From Polydactylus sextarius (Eukaryota; Chordata; Actinopteri; Polynemidae), in NCBI GenBank assembly GCA_016801845.1, contig CM028907.1, forward strand, positions 16,584,598 through 16,648,597: DNA of 64,000 nucleotides, read 5' to 3'. Shown piece after piece: positions 62,101 through 64,000 of the stretch. Within the stretch, counting starts at the first letter, position 1, and the number at the start of each line of letters is the position of its first letter. The notes beneath the pieces are model-generated. The model was not told where the DNA came from. It worked only from the letters and a program-made list of their open reading frames with translations, and did not search any database. Made by a program: the position numbers and the translations under genes.

Positions 62101-64000
62101 CTCAAGTACACCACTAATAAGCGTGATGGCTTATAAGCAGCCTGATTTCCTCCCCCTTTATATTACTGTTTTTAATATCAAGACAATGAACAGAAAACAT
62201 TTTCAGCCTCATTAGTCATTGACATCACTTTTTGAGTTATATCTCTTAGACATGACAACATACCTTCCCTGTGTTATCTGAGGTGGAGACTCCATGCTTA
62301 ATCCGAATGATAAACTGTGTGTTTAGCATGGTCAGAATACCCTGAAAGGTACATTTAATTTGGGGAGAGACAATAGAGAAGTGTTCTTGGAAGGTTGCAG
62401 ACCGCCTCAGTCCATCCTTTCTGGTCAGTCTCTTCCTGAGCCCATGTCCTATTTGAACCAGAACCAAGTCCTGGTCCAGGATCAGATGGAAAGGGAAAAT
62501 GGTAGAGAACAGAGTGGTAGGAAGGGTCCCAGCTGAGGTTGCCCGTAGTGGACTGGGGCTCAGATTTTTAGTATCCTTAACAACAACTGTGTACAGAAGA
62601 CTGGGCTGCGGGCTGGACTGCAAGATGCTGTCTTTAGCACTGGGGGGGTCCATCAACACATCCACAGTAGTGTGATATAGCAGACGGGCAGCAGCTTTGA
62701 TGACTCCAGGGAAAAAGAGCTGAGTGGTCGGGTGGGGGTTGAAGAAATAGACAGTAAGCAGACCCGGATCCCTGTCTAAGCACAGCACCGAAGGTTCGTT
62801 TACACAATCCCTTTTGTCCGGATTGGGTGGCGTGCTGCTCTGTTTCAACAAGACATTGAAGCTGTTGAGGAAGTCTTGGAGAGCTCCCCCCACCACCTTC
62901 AAAATGTGTCCATCCTCCTCATTACACATGTTGAAGAGCTCCTCGCCAAGAGACACATTCAAAGCTTCCATCGGGATTGCTGTCAGGTAGATGAAGGAAA
63001 ACAGATGAGGACTGTGAGCTCACCATATTTAAAATTAACATTAGAAAAATCAAACCACTAAATTCTTTTGCTCTGTACAATGAGGTTCAGATTTGACATT
63101 TGGCCTACCTGTTTTGGCTGAGTAAATATTTAGCATCTCCACTAAATGCTCTGGATCTTCAGTGCAACTCTGATTGTCGATGCAGCAAATTGTTGGACTG
63201 GAAAAACATTAAATACCACAAGTTACTGCTGGAAAACGACAGACACCTTTTGTTTTTATGATCTGTTTATCCGCACGCTTACTTCTAAATAGTAATTTTG
63301 TTAGAATAAATATGGAAAATATTTGTTATAATTTTCCTAACCAAGCTGACATCTTCAGATTTAAAAATAAATCTCAATATTTTCTCAATAACTTGAGAAA
63401 GTACTGATCACGTTTCATTCAGATTGAATGCCATTTATGTCTATCTTCAGGTATCCATAGCAGCCTGAGTCTGCATCACGCCTTGTTGCTGTTACCGCTG
63501 CTCAGTGGTTTCAGTCTGGTAGCAAAAGCAGCAGCAGAAACTAGAATAAAATAAGGCGGTAATTAAGATAAACGTTATAATAAGAGTAGTGGTGGTGGTG
63601 ATACAGGCCCCTGGTTGTAATTCTAGCAGTCTCGGGGGTGTAGTGTAGATCCTCCTGATGTGTTCAAACAAACACGTTACCTCTCTGAGTCCCTGCTGGG
63701 GTCTAATCGTCTCATCATTCGATGGAAGGAGGTGTGCAGTCTGTGAAACTGTGACAAAGTGTTCACTAAGTTAAAGGTCATCCGAATTACAAAGGCGCAA
63801 TTAGAATTCATATAAAGAAAGCAGGATTACCACATGTTTATCTCAAGTGACAGCAGACAGGCGACAAACCCAAAAACCATGGTCAAATTAGTGATGTTTG
63901 TTTTTGCATAATGTGTATAAAGCATGGTAGTGGCATGCAGTGAATATTAAGAAATATCCTCTTTAAAAAAAAAAAAAAAAACTCACCTCGGGACATGCCA
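56176..64000 (-). CDS. gucy1a1: soluble guanylate cyclase subunit alpha-1 (5' end outside window)
   Basis: Partner of beta-1 in the NO-activated cyclase. Exons in order: the last 14 bases of an upstream exon (64000-63987, ending A-C-P-E), 63748-63681, 63197-63109, 62979-62264, 60612-60127, 58669-58526, 56809-56655 and 56314-56176. From the 63748 exon on they encode 598 residues with consistent phases; the N-terminal ~80 residues lie beyond the right edge. The divergent H-NOX region (SLGEELFNMCNEEDGHI, VVGGALQDFLNSF) lacks a heme ligand, as in all alpha subunits. A PAS region (FPFHLILDQDL, ILTMLNTQF), a coiled coil (AKAALEHAHQALEEEKKK) and the cyclase domain follow. MLFSDIVGFTAVCS supplies one catalytic metal-binding Asp and [20 protein letters not shown] the second; RYCLFGNNVTLANKFES closes the domain. 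The C-terminus reads PRSRQELPANFPEDIPGVCY. gucy1a2 is the alternative, but the sequence and the tandem with gucy1b1 support alpha-1. Introns of 1.4-1.8 kb hold nothing recognised beyond T tracts (61264-61288). Confidence 0.95.

Overview
This window is vertebrate nuclear DNA, almost certainly from a ray-finned (teleost, probably percomorph) fish. It holds intron-rich genes with GT-AG junctions, a tRNA-derived SINE with a typical fish tail, and many long (CA)n, (TA)n and (AAT)n arrays. The proteins are clear orthologues of mammalian families and carry fish-type differences. I found no prokaryotic, viral or CRISPR features. Gene names come from recalled family sequences, not a database search. 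Every splice junction used gives a continuous reading frame across the exons.

Left part (1-31,700, + strand). First comes the 3' part of synpo2 (synaptopodin-2/myopodin), with two alternative C-termini: one stops at 5703, the other splices from 5391 to an exon ending at 8662. Next is a complete five-exon myoz2 (myozenin-2/calsarcin-1, 241 aa). Then comes usp53, with a CpG-rich first exon near 16.8-17.1 kb, a leader exon at 18.46-18.64 kb, 15 coding exons from 18,957 to 31,661 (996 aa), and a candidate internal first exon at about 25.4-25.56 kb.

Middle (31,700-41,500). usp53 and fabp2 converge on an intergenic region with a ~170-bp (TA)n array. fabp2 (intestinal fatty acid binding protein, 131 aa) is on the - strand with four exons and a compact TATA promoter. 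The 4.5 kb beyond fabp2 holds a probable mobile-element relic, a broken acidic ORF remnant and a pair of CTCF-type motifs.

Right part (41,500-64,000, - strand). The two subunits of soluble guanylate cyclase lie head-to-tail. gucy1a1 (alpha-1) runs off the right edge without its first exon(s). It is followed about 2 kb downstream by a complete 13-exon gucy1b1 (beta-1, 618 aa), whose start codon stands alone in exon 1. The two proteins form the nitric-oxide receptor that makes cGMP.

The order synpo2-myoz2-usp53-fabp2 matches a known vertebrate synteny block (human 4q26). The sGC pair sits elsewhere on the same arm in human (4q32), so their adjacency here reflects fish-specific or ancestral order. 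synpo2 and myoz2 are both Z-disc proteins of striated muscle. The other genes share no evident pathway. I see no wholly new system. The best leads are the internal usp53 promoter/exon, the CTCF-like pair and the structure of the gucy1b1 start and promoter.
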